Assembly: GCA_938003765.1 (NCBI GenBank) | Contig: CALKYE010000061.1 | Location: 1-15,054 of the forward strand | From: an uncultured Planctomycetia bacterium | GTDB taxonomy: Bacteria > Planctomycetota > UBA1135 > GCA-002686595 | DNA length: 15,054 bases | Direction: 5' to 3' | Shown here: positions 1 through 6,612 of the stretch, in pieces | Layout of the letters: every line of letters begins with the position of its first letter | Position numbering within the stretch: position 1 is the first letter of the stretch | The notes under the pieces: model-generated | Databases searched by the model: none | Told to the model about the DNA's origin: nothing | Seen by the model: the letters and a program-made list of their open reading frames with translations, nothing else | Made by a program: the position numbers and the translations under genes

Positions 1-377
1 GCGCGGACGAGAACCTGTTCATCGACAAGCTCGCGACCTGCATGCCGTGGTTCGTCAACTCGCGTCTCGACCGCCATCGCCCGGCGCCCGCGAGCGAGCG
101 CTACCGGCCGCTGGTCGAACGCGTGCTGGCCATGGACCTCGCCGAGTGGGAGCGCTTCAAGCCGCAAGTGCGCAAGCTCGACGCCGAGCTCTCCGCCGCC
201 GCCGTCGCCGCGAACGAGCTGCACTACGCGATCAAGTACAACGCCTTCATGGGCGTGCGCAGCGACTACTACCTCGCCGAGGAAGCGGGCATCGAGTGGC
301 ACACGGCCGCGGCCAAGCCCGTGCCCGAGCGTCTGGCGGAACTGGCGCTCGCCGCGGCGGCCAGCGAGATGTGCTGA
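1..377 (+). CDS. 3' end of an unrecognised protein (partial)
   Basis: The reading frame is open from the left edge (first full codon at base 3) to TGA at 375-377, giving about 124 residues of a protein whose start lies outside the window. The Met encoded at 42 is probably internal, because the codons before it read as ordinary protein (ADENLFIDKLATC). The visible part is mostly helical and charged, with a segment rich in aromatics near its end (YAIKYNAFMGVRSDYY) and an Ala/Glu-rich tail. I see no signal peptide or membrane segment and do not recognise the family. It lies 151 bases upstream of rfaE1 on the same strand, with a GC hairpin between, so co-transcription is uncertain. Codon use matches the neighbours and supports a real gene. 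Confidence 0.7.
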   Translation, partial: ADENLFIDKLATCMPWFVNSRLDRHRPAPASERYRPLVERVLAMDLAEWERFKPQVRKLDAELSAAAVAANELHYAIKYNAFMGVRSDYYLAEEAGIEWHTAAAKPVPERLAELALAAAASEMC

Positions 378-408
378 ACCGAATTCCGGCCGCGGGCAGC
401 TCCGTCGA

Positions 409-431
409 GCGCCGCGGGTTTGGCGCGGCGC
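409..431 (+). terminator. GC-rich hairpin after the first gene; possible terminator
   Basis: A perfect 8-bp inverted repeat (GCGCCGCG at 409-416, CGCGGCGC at 424-431) encloses a 7-base loop, starting about 30 bases after the stop of the first gene. There is no T-run after it, so intrinsic termination is not proven. In DNA this rich in G and C, stems of this size also arise by chance. Confidence 0.3.
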
Positions 432-528
432 GGCCCGGCTCGGCTCTCGACGCGCGCTGCGCGCCCCTCGCGAACCAGCTCCGCGCTGCGGTTTGTGTTC
501 CGAGGCCCGCGGCGCGAGACTGGAGCGC

Positions 529-1542
529 GTGAGCCCCCACGTTCCCGACTTCACGTCGCTGCGCGTTTCGGTGATCGGCGACATCATCGCCGACCACTAC
601 CTCGTCACCCAGCCGCGCTCGCTGTCGCGCGAGGCGCCCGTGATGGTCCTGCGCTACAAGAGCGAGGACTTCCAGGCCGGCGGCGCCGCCAACGTCGCGC
701 GCAACGTGCGAGCGCTCGGCGCTGCGACACGTCTGCACGGCTGCGTCGGGCGCGACGTGCGCGGGCGCGAGCTGATCGAGCTGCTCGAGGGCTTCCGCAT
801 CGACACCATGGGCGTCGAGACGATCCCGGAGTGGACCACGCCCACCAAGACGCGCATCGTCGCGGCCGAGCCGCGGCGCAGCCTTCAGCAGGTGTTGCGC
901 GTCGACCGCGAGCCGGCGCGCGCTGCCGCGCCCGAGGTGCGCGCGAAGATCCGCGAGCGCGTCGTGTCGCTCGCGCAGGCGATCGACGTCCTGCTGATCT
1001 CCGACTACGACTACGGGATGGTCGACGTCGAGCTGGGCGCGCTGGCGGTCGAGCTGGCGGCGCGCGGCGTGGTGGTCGTGCTCGATCCGCGTTCGCACAT
1101 CGCCGGCTTCGAAGGCGTCACCGCGATGACGCCCAACGTCGGCGAACTGGCGCGCTTCACCGGCCGCGAGCTCGACGAGCTGGCGGACATCAAGGACATC
1201 GCGAGCGCCGCGGGCGAGCTGCTCGCGCGCTGCCCGATGCGCTGGTTGCTCGTCACGCGCGGCAACAAGGGCATGGCGCTCTTCGGCGAGGGCTGCCCCG
1301 AGCGCGGGATCGCCGTCGACGCGTCGGGCTCGGGCGACGTCACAGACGTGACCGGCGCTGGCGACACGGCGGCTGCGGTGTTCGCGTTGGCGCTGGCCGC
1401 CAAGGTCGACGCGCCGCGCGCGATGCAGCTCGCCAACGCCGCTTCGGGCGTGGTGGTGATGGAGCACGGCGCCGCGGTGTGCACTCCGGATCAACTGCAC
1501 GAGGCCAGCGAGAGCACGCCCGCGCCGGTCCGCATTGCATGA
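529..1542 (+). CDS. rfaE1: D-glycero-beta-D-manno-heptose-7-phosphate kinase (RfaE1/HldE kinase half)
   Basis: This PfkB-family (ribokinase-like) kinase phosphorylates C1 of D-glycero-D-manno-heptose 7-phosphate with ATP, a cytoplasmic step toward ADP-heptose for the LPS core. The 337 residues align throughout with the N-terminal half of E. coli HldE. The N-terminal strand VSVIGDIIADHYL is at 13-25, the first PfkB signature GGAANVARN at 51-59, an ISDYDYG segment at 157-163, TPNVGELARF at 201-210, and the second signature DVTGAGDT at 273-280, where D279 is the expected catalytic base. I chose GTG at 529, nine residues before the conserved N-terminus, with GGAG just upstream at 522-525. A TTG at 493 is possible but adds an unconserved extension. 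Its ATGA overlap with rfaE2 implies coupled translation of the two HldE halves. Confidence 0.93.
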   Translation: MSPHVPDFTSLRVSVIGDIIADHYLVTQPRSLSREAPVMVLRYKSEDFQAGGAANVARNVRALGAATRLHGCVGRDVRGRELIELLEGFRIDTMGVETIPEWTTPTKTRIVAAEPRRSLQQVLRVDREPARAAAPEVRAKIRERVVSLAQAIDVLLISDYDYGMVDVELGALAVELAARGVVVVLDPRSHIAGFEGVTAMTPNVGELARFTGRELDELADIKDIASAAGELLARCPMRWLLVTRGNKGMALFGEGCPERGIAVDASGSGDVTDVTGAGDTAAAVFALALAAKVDAPRAMQLANAASGVVVMEHGAAVCTPDQLHEASESTPAPVRIA

Positions 1543-2045
1543 GCGTCGCGGCACGGGTGCTGGCGCGCGAAGAGTTGGCGGTCGAGCTCGCGGCGTTGCG
1601 CGCGCGGGCGCCGGAGCTGCGCGTGGTCCTGGCGAACGGTTGCTTCGACGTTTTGCACGTCGGCCACGTCCGCTACCTCGAGGACGCGCGCGCACGCGGA
1701 GACCTGCTGGTCGTCGCGCTCAACACCGATGAGTCGGTGCGCGCGCTCAAGGGGCCGACGCGCCCGCTGACTCCGCTGGCGGAGCGCGCCGAGCTCGTCG
1801 CGGCGTTGCGCTGCGTCGACTTCGTCACCGTGTTCGGCGAGCGCGATCTCGAACTCACTTTGCGCGCGCTGCGGCCCAGCGTTCACGCCAAGGGCACCGA
1901 CTACACCGCGCAGGACGTGCCGGAGGCCGCCGTCGACCGCGAGCTGGGGATCGAGATCGCGATCTGCGGCGACGCCAAGCAGCGCTCGTCGAGCGCGATC
2001 ATCGAGCGCGCCGGCGCCGCCGGGCGGCCGCGGGAGCGAGCTTGA
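1539..2045 (+). CDS. rfaE2: D-glycero-beta-D-manno-heptose 1-phosphate adenylyltransferase (RfaE2)
   Basis: This 168-residue protein matches the C-terminal half of HldE. It is a cytidylyltransferase-like nucleotidyltransferase that joins AMP from ATP to heptose 1-phosphate, giving ADP-D-glycero-beta-D-manno-heptose. The nucleotide-binding signature is NGCFDVLHVGH at 33-43, with the HxGH box at 40-43. The conserved KGTDY is at 118-122, and the C-terminal RSSSAII (149-155) matches the Ser/Thr-rich phosphate-binding motif of the family. The ATG at 1539 overlaps the rfaE1 stop (ATGA). The phosphatase GmhB and isomerase GmhA needed for the same pathway, and the epimerase, are not in the window. 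The separate-gene arrangement is common outside Proteobacteria. Confidence 0.93.
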   Translation: MSVAARVLAREELAVELAALRARAPELRVVLANGCFDVLHVGHVRYLEDARARGDLLVVALNTDESVRALKGPTRPLTPLAERAELVAALRCVDFVTVFGERDLELTLRALRPSVHAKGTDYTAQDVPEAAVDRELGIEIAICGDAKQRSSSAIIERAGAAGRPRERA

Positions 2046-2878
2046 GCGAGTCGAACCCCGATCGGACGCCCGTGTCGCCCTCCGTGCTGACGGCGCTGTG
2101 GGGACCGCTGGCGTTCCTCAGCGCCCTGTGCGGCATCGGCGGGGGACTGTTCGCCGTTCCGCTGCTGCACTACCTCGGCGCGATCCCGATCAAGCGTGCG
2201 GTCGCGACCTCGACCGTGCTCGTGTTCACGCTCAGCGTGACCGGGACGATCGCGGAGGCGTTGCAGGGGCGCCCTGCGTTCATCTGGCCGGCGATCGCCG
2301 CGCTCGCTGCGGGCGGCTGGGCCGGCGCGCACGTCGGCTTCTGGGCCTCGAAGCGCATCGACGCGCACATCGTGAAGCGCGCCTTCGTGGTGGTGTTGGC
2401 GTTCTCCGCCTACCGCGTCTTCGCCGTCAACTCGGTCAGCAGCCTCACGGGCGTCGCCGACGTTCACGCGCTGGGCGCGCTGGAGGTCGCGATCGTCGCG
2501 TTGATCGGCTTCGCGGGCGGCTTCATCGCGCCGATCCTCGGCGTGGGCGGCGGCCTGCTGGTCGTCCCCGCGCTGTACCTGAGCTTCCCGGCGATCACGA
2601 TCCTCGAGGCGCGCGCGTGCAGCGTCGCGATGACGATCCTCACCTCGGGTCAGTCCGCGTGGCTTCACGCCCGCGCGGGTTCAGTGGATCGCGCGCCGCT
2701 GCGCTGGCTCGCGCCCGCGACTGTCGTCGGCGCCGTCGCGGGCGTCGTCGCCGTGCACCAGCCCGGCTGGGCCGAGGTGGCTCGCCTCGGCCTGGGCATC
2801 GTGCTGATCTTCGTCGCCGCGCGCTTCGCCTGGGACGAGTGGGCGCCGCGGCGACCGGAGTCGTCGACTCAGGCGTAG
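2042..2878 (+). CDS. TauE/SafE-family membrane permease (sulfite exporter-like)
   Basis: This 278-residue, largely hydrophobic protein has the two-repeat layout of the TauE/SafE (former DUF81) family. The glycine-rich signature occurs once per half: GIGGGLFAVPLL at 31-42 and GVGGGLLVVPAL at 167-178. About eight membrane helices are apparent, starting near residue 15. Characterised relatives move sulfite, sulfoacetate or other small organosulfur anions, but the substrate cannot be read from the sequence. The start is a TTG inside the stop of rfaE2 (TTGA at 2042-2045), preceded by GGAG at 2033-2036 with 5-base spacing. That start places it in the heptose operon, although no heptose role is known for the family. 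Its 3' end overlaps the convergent GDH paralogue by 10 bases. Confidence 0.85.
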   Translation: MSESNPDRTPVSPSVLTALWGPLAFLSALCGIGGGLFAVPLLHYLGAIPIKRAVATSTVLVFTLSVTGTIAEALQGRPAFIWPAIAALAAGGWAGAHVGFWASKRIDAHIVKRAFVVVLAFSAYRVFAVNSVSSLTGVADVHALGALEVAIVALIGFAGGFIAPILGVGGGLLVVPALYLSFPAITILEARACSVAMTILTSGQSAWLHARAGSVDRAPLRWLAPATVVGAVAGVVAVHQPGWAEVARLGLGIVLIFVAARFAWDEWAPRRPESSTQA

Positions 2879-4158
2879 ATGCCGCGCGTGCGGTCGGCGC
2901 TGGCCACGCGCGAGACCGCGACGATCTGCGCCGCGGTGCGCAGCGTGACGTCGCGCTCGTGGTGGACGCGCACGACGTCGGTCCAGGCCTCTTCGAGGAA
3001 GCGGCGCATGCGCTGCAGGATGTCGCCCGACTGCCAGGCGTAGCCCATGCGGTTCTGCACCCACTCGAAGTAGCCCGAGAGCGTGTCGCCGCCGCGGGCG
3101 AGCATGTCGGGCACGACTTTGATGCCGCGGTCGCGCAGCGTTCGGTAGGCGGGCGCGGACACGGCGCCGTGCTGGCCCTCGAGGATCACCTTGGTGTTGA
3201 TCGCGCCTGCGTTGCTGAGCGTGACGGAGTTCGACGTCGCGCAGGTCGCGTACACGTCGCACGGCTGGCGCAGCAACTGGTCGTGAGCGATGCGGTCGAA
3301 CGAGCCGCGCACTTCCGACAGCCCGCCGTCGGGCGTGCGCTGCGCGAGGATCGCGGGAATGTCGAGACCGGCCGGGTTGTAGAGCCCGCCGTCCTTGTCG
3401 CTCAGGCCCACGACGCGGCAATCGCCCTCGTGCAACAGGCGCGCGAGGTTGCCGCCGACGAAGCCGGCGCCGACGACCGTGACGCTCGGACCGGTGCGCT
3501 CCGTGCCCAGCCCGAAGTGCTTCGTCGCCAGCTCGAACAGGATGCGCAGCCCTTGCGCCGCCGCGTCCTGGTGGTGGCGCGAGCCGCCCATCACCAGCGG
3601 CTTGCCCGCGACGATGGCGTTGGTCGTCGAGCGGCGGTGCATGGAGTAGGTGTCCATGATCCAGCCCATGACCTTCTCGTCGCGCGCCTTCTCCGGCGTG
3701 AACACGTCGCGCTCGGGTCCGATCACGTCGACCATGCAGGCGACGTAGCGGCGCACGGCGCGCTCCATCTCCGCCGTCGAGAACGCGCTGCGGTCGAGGT
3801 TGATCGCGCCCGCCGCTCCGCCGAACGGAACGCCCAGCAGCGCGCACTTCCAGGTCATCCACGCCGCCATCGCGCGCAGGTCGTGCAGGTTGACCGCGGC
3901 CTCGATGCGCAGCGGTCCGCAGTAGGGGCCGAGGCCGGCGTTGTGCTGGACGCGCCAGCCGTCGAGCACCGCGACCGAGCCGTCGTCGCGCAGCACCGGC
4001 AGCGACACCAGCACCTCGCGGTCGGGACGGCGCAGGATCTCGAACTCGCCGGGATCGATCGAGGCCAGGCGCGCGGCCTCGTCGAAGTGGCTCATCATCG
4101 TCGCGTAGGGCGACTCGTCACTGGCGGAATGCGGGAGGGCGGCGGCTTGCGTGCTCAT
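2869..4158 (-). CDS. Glutamate dehydrogenase-family paralogue lacking catalytic residues (putative regulatory subunit)
   Basis: This 429-residue protein is full length for a hexameric Glu/Leu/Phe/Val dehydrogenase and is clearly homologous to the gene 78 bases upstream. The dinucleotide-binding GAGFVG (230-235) and the MTWKC lysine (K104) are kept. The substrate and catalytic sites are not. GPxKGGIR has become GPYCGPLR (Lys to Cys80). The catalytic PFGGGKGG has become PFGGAAGA (Lys to Ala116). The catalytic Asp of APDVN is Glu156, and the NAGGVTVS segment is rewritten as RGGDTLSG (355-362). The frame is intact over 1.3 kb with normal codon use, so this is a maintained protein, not a decaying gene. 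In Thermus thermophilus a non-catalytic GdhA pairs with catalytic GdhB and regulates it; that role is my inference here. A changed enzymatic reaction is the main alternative. Confidence 0.88.
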   Translation of the reverse strand: MSTQAAALPHSASDESPYATMMSHFDEAARLASIDPGEFEILRRPDREVLVSLPVLRDDGSVAVLDGWRVQHNAGLGPYCGPLRIEAAVNLHDLRAMAAWMTWKCALLGVPFGGAAGAINLDRSAFSTAEMERAVRRYVACMVDVIGPERDVFTPEKARDEKVMGWIMDTYSMHRRSTTNAIVAGKPLVMGGSRHHQDAAAQGLRILFELATKHFGLGTERTGPSVTVVGAGFVGGNLARLLHEGDCRVVGLSDKDGGLYNPAGLDIPAILAQRTPDGGLSEVRGSFDRIAHDQLLRQPCDVYATCATSNSVTLSNAGAINTKVILEGQHGAVSAPAYRTLRDRGIKVVPDMLARGGDTLSGYFEWVQNRMGYAWQSGDILQRMRRFLEEAWTDVVRVHHERDVTLRTAAQIVAVSRVASADRTRGIYA

Positions 4159-4185
4159 CTTCGTCGGCGCGTGCGGCTGGGCTGC

Positions 4186-4211
4186 GCGAGCCCGCGGCGG
4201 GGCGGGCTCGC
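4186..4211 (-). other. Perfect 10-bp hairpin between the two GDH genes
   Basis: GCGAGCCCGC at 4186-4195 pairs exactly with GCGGGCTCGC at 4202-4211 around a 6-base loop, within the 78 bases separating the catalytic GDH stop from its paralogue's start. No T-run follows on the minus strand. It could be a partial terminator, an mRNA-stability stem that sets different expression of the two subunits, or chance in GC-rich DNA. Confidence 0.45.
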
Positions 4212-4236
4212 AAGAGGGTCGGCGGGCGGATGCGAC

Positions 4237-5523
4237 TCAGGCGTAAGTGCCGCGCAGTTGGTAGACGTTGGCGACGCGGCCGACGGCCAGGATGTACGCG
4301 CCGATGCGCAGCGAGCAGCTGTGCTTCTTGGCGGTCTCCTCGACGGCGGCGAAGGAGCTGGTCATGACCTGCTCGAGGCGCGTGTTGACCATCTCCTCGG
4401 TCCAGAAGTAGCCGGCGCGGTCCTGCACCCACTCGAAGTAGGACACGGTCACGCCGCCCGCGTTGGCCAGGATGTCCGGCACGACCATCACGCCGCGGCG
4501 ATCGAGGATCTCGTCCGCCAGCACCGTGGTCGGCCCGTTGGCGCCCTCGATGATCAGCTTGGCCTTCACGCGCTCGGCGTTCTTCGAGGTGATCTGGTTC
4601 TCGGTCGCGGCCGGAACGAGCACGTCGCAGTCCAGCTCGAGCTGCGCGCTGTTCGGAAGGTGCTCGGCCTTGGTGTAGCCCTGCAGCTTCTTGTTGGCCT
4701 TGAGGTACGCGAGCACCTCGGGCACGTCGAGTCCGGCGGGGTTGTGGATCGCGCCGTACATGTCGCTCATCGACACGACCTTGAGGCCCTCGCGCGCGAG
4801 CAGCATCGCTCCGATGCCGCCGACGTTGCCCGAGCCCTGCACGACCACGCGCGCGTTCTCCGGGCGCATGCCGAGCTTCTTGAGCGCCTCGCGCGTGACG
4901 ATCATCACGCCGCGACCGGTCGCCTCGGTGCGACCCTTCGAGCCGCCCAGCGCGAGCGGCTTGCCGGTGACGATCGCGGTCTCGGTGCGGCGCACGTGCA
5001 TCGAGTACGTGTCCATCAACCACGCCATCGTCTGCTCGTTGGTGTTGACGTCCGGCGCGGGCACGTCGCGGTCGGGCCCGAGGATGTCCATGATCCCCGA
5101 GGTGTAGCGGCGCGTGATGCGCTCGAGCTCGCCCTTGGAGAGTTCGCGCGGATCGCAGATCACGCCGCCCTTGCCGCCGCCGAACGGCACGTCGACGACC
5201 GAGCACTTCCAGGTCATCCAGGCCGCCAGCGCGCGCACTTCGTCGAGGTGCACGTCGGGCGCGTAGCGGATGCCGCCCTTGCACGGACCGCGCGAGAAGT
5301 TGTGCTGGACGCGGTAGCCGGTGAACACGCGCAGCTTGCCGTTGTCCATCTGCACCGGGATGGAGACCGTCAGCTCCTTGTCCGGCGTACGCAGCACTTC
5401 CTTGAGGCCCTCGTCGAGGCCGAGGCGATCGGCGGCCACGTTGAAGCGGTGCGCCATCGCTTGGAAGGGATTGAACTCGTCGATCGGGGCCTTGCCGGCC
5501 TGGCTGGCGGTCGCGGTGGACAT
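4237..5523 (-). CDS. gdhA: Glutamate dehydrogenase (catalytic)
   Basis: This 428-residue cytoplasmic enzyme interconverts glutamate and 2-oxoglutarate plus ammonia with NAD(P). All expected residues are visible: K82 in GPCKGGIR (77-86 region), K106 in MTWKC, the catalytic K118 in PFGGGKGG, D158 in APDVN, the nucleotide-binding GSGNVG (230-235), and S361 in NAGGVTVSY. K82 together with S361 supports glutamate over leucine, because leucine dehydrogenases have hydrophobic residues at these positions. Length also fits GDH rather than the shorter leucine enzyme. The acidic residue in SMSD (254) after the Rossmann glycines hints at NAD use but does not settle it. The ATG at 5521-5523 sits at the family's usual N-terminus, although the frame stays open further upstream. 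It is the first gene of a likely two-gene operon with its degenerate paralogue. Confidence 0.93.
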   Translation of the reverse strand: MSTATASQAGKAPIDEFNPFQAMAHRFNVAADRLGLDEGLKEVLRTPDKELTVSIPVQMDNGKLRVFTGYRVQHNFSRGPCKGGIRYAPDVHLDEVRALAAWMTWKCSVVDVPFGGGKGGVICDPRELSKGELERITRRYTSGIMDILGPDRDVPAPDVNTNEQTMAWLMDTYSMHVRRTETAIVTGKPLALGGSKGRTEATGRGVMIVTREALKKLGMRPENARVVVQGSGNVGGIGAMLLAREGLKVVSMSDMYGAIHNPAGLDVPEVLAYLKANKKLQGYTKAEHLPNSAQLELDCDVLVPAATENQITSKNAERVKAKLIIEGANGPTTVLADEILDRRGVMVVPDILANAGGVTVSYFEWVQDRAGYFWTEEMVNTRLEQVMTSSFAAVEETAKKHSCSLRIGAYILAVGRVANVYQLRGTYA

Positions 5524-5745
5524 GAGGGGCGGCTCGCGACGCGAGCACGGGCCGCTGCGGCGCCGCTGCGTGCGAGGTGGGGTCGTGAAGAAGGAGTGGG
5601 GTGGGACGGTCCGCGCCGAGTCGCCCGTCGCGGGCGCTCGTCGGGCGCGGGTTCGGGCCAAAGATTGGACCCGGCCCCGGGCCCCGTGGGAAGGGCCCAC
5701 TGTCGCCGCGCGGCGGCGTTGCGTCACGACCGGCAAACGGTTCCG
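5524..5745. promoter_or_regulatory. Divergent intergenic region between gdhA and the LPS kinase operon
   Basis: These 222 bases must hold the start signals for both the minus-strand GDH pair and the plus-strand LPS-core operon. I see no convincing -35/-10 pair. A relatively AT-rich patch, CAAAGATTGGA near 5659-5669, stands out from the GC-rich surroundings. A short inverted repeat (GGGCCC at 5679-5684 and 5693-5698), overlapped by GTGGG/CCCAC at 5686-5690 and 5696-5700, could be an operator or a leader hairpin. No coding evidence was found. Confidence 0.4.
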
Positions 5746-6612
5746 ATGGATCGCGTGGGAGCCCGGCAGCGCACTTCTGACGACGCCCCGCCGGCCGATC
5801 ACGACGCCGGCGGCTTGCGCCTGTGGCGTTCCGGCGTGCTGGCGGGCGTTTCGAGCGCCCCACAGGAGGCCCTGGCCGCGGCGTTCGCCGTCGGCCACGA
5901 GGCCGCGCTGCGCCGGGTCCATCAGCGCGCCACGCTGCTATGGCCCGGGGCCTCCGGTGTGATCGTCAAGCGCTACGAGCGCGGCGTGTGGGGCGACGCC
6001 CTGCGCGATTGGCGTGCGCGCGGCAGCGTGCGTTCAGTCGCTCGCCGCGAAGCCGAGAACCTCGAGGAGCTCGCGCGCGCCGGAGTTCCGACGCCGCGAG
6101 CCCTGGGTTGGTGCGGCAGCGACGGCTGGCGCGGCGTGACGAAGCCGAGCGCGCTGTGGATGGAGCGCGTCGAGCACTCCCGCGACCTGCGCGAGGAGCT
6201 GGCGCGCGATCGGGGGGCCGCCGAGCGCTGGCGCGATGAGTTGGCGCGCCTCGCCGCGCGGCTGCACGCGGGCGGCTGGCGTCACCGCGACCTCTACCTG
6301 CAGCACTGGCTGGTCAGCGCGCGCGGCCTGGTGCTCATCGACGTCGGTCGCTGCGAGCGCGAGCCGGGCATGCGCGAGCGCTGGTTCGTCAAGGACCTCG
6401 CCGCGTTGGAGATGTCGTGCCCGGCGAACGTCACCGTGCGCTCGCGACTGCGCTGCGCGGCGCGCTACTTCAAGGAGCGCGGCCTCTCGAACCGCGCGGC
6501 GAAACTCGAGCTGCTGGCCTCGGTGCGCGCCAAGGCCCGGCGCATGGCCTCGCACGCGCCGCGCTACGTCGACCCGCACGAGCGCTCGGCCGCGGTGGGG
6601 CGCGAAGCGTGA
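5746..6612 (+). CDS. LPS core sugar kinase, WaaP/KdkA/InaA-like
   Basis: This 288-residue protein has a small-kinase fold that phosphorylates a core sugar of lipopolysaccharide (heptose or Kdo) with ATP at the inner membrane. In order: a glycine loop-like stretch ending in the putative ATP Lys, GVIVKRYERG (K75); a helix-C-like REAENLEEL with E104; GVPTPRALGW at 113-122; the catalytic loop HRDLYLQHWLV (180-190, D182), close to HRDCYICHFLL of WaaP; and the metal-binding Asp in LVLIDVGR (D199). Because WaaP and KdkA are alike, the acceptor is unclear; the two heptosyltransferases directly downstream favour heptose. The ATG at 5746 was chosen because homology begins near residue 24 and no better start lies close. 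Its stop overlaps the next gene's GTG. Confidence 0.8.
   Translation: MDRVGARQRTSDDAPPADHDAGGLRLWRSGVLAGVSSAPQEALAAAFAVGHEAALRRVHQRATLLWPGASGVIVKRYERGVWGDALRDWRARGSVRSVARREAENLEELARAGVPTPRALGWCGSDGWRGVTKPSALWMERVEHSRDLREELARDRGAAERWRDELARLAARLHAGGWRHRDLYLQHWLVSARGLVLIDVGRCEREPGMRERWFVKDLAALEMSCPANVTVRSRLRCAARYFKERGLSNRAAKLELLASVRAKARRMASHAPRYVDPHERSAAVGREA

Noticed and set aside
493..528. Upstream TTG start for rfaE1
   Set aside because: The 12 extra residues are unlike the family N-terminus, and GTG at 529 has a nearby GGAG and the right distance to the first strand.
247..1695. 482-codon minus-strand open frame opposite rfaE1
   Set aside because: Low-complexity Arg/Ala composition and full overlap with a clearly homologous plus-strand kinase.
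2098..5745. Very long open frame (about 1,200 codons) running into the LPS kinase on the plus strand
   Set aside because: It crosses the TauE/SafE gene and runs antisense to both GDH genes. Its translation is Arg/Ala/His-rich with no domain, an effect of high GC. Only the part from 5746 is a gene.
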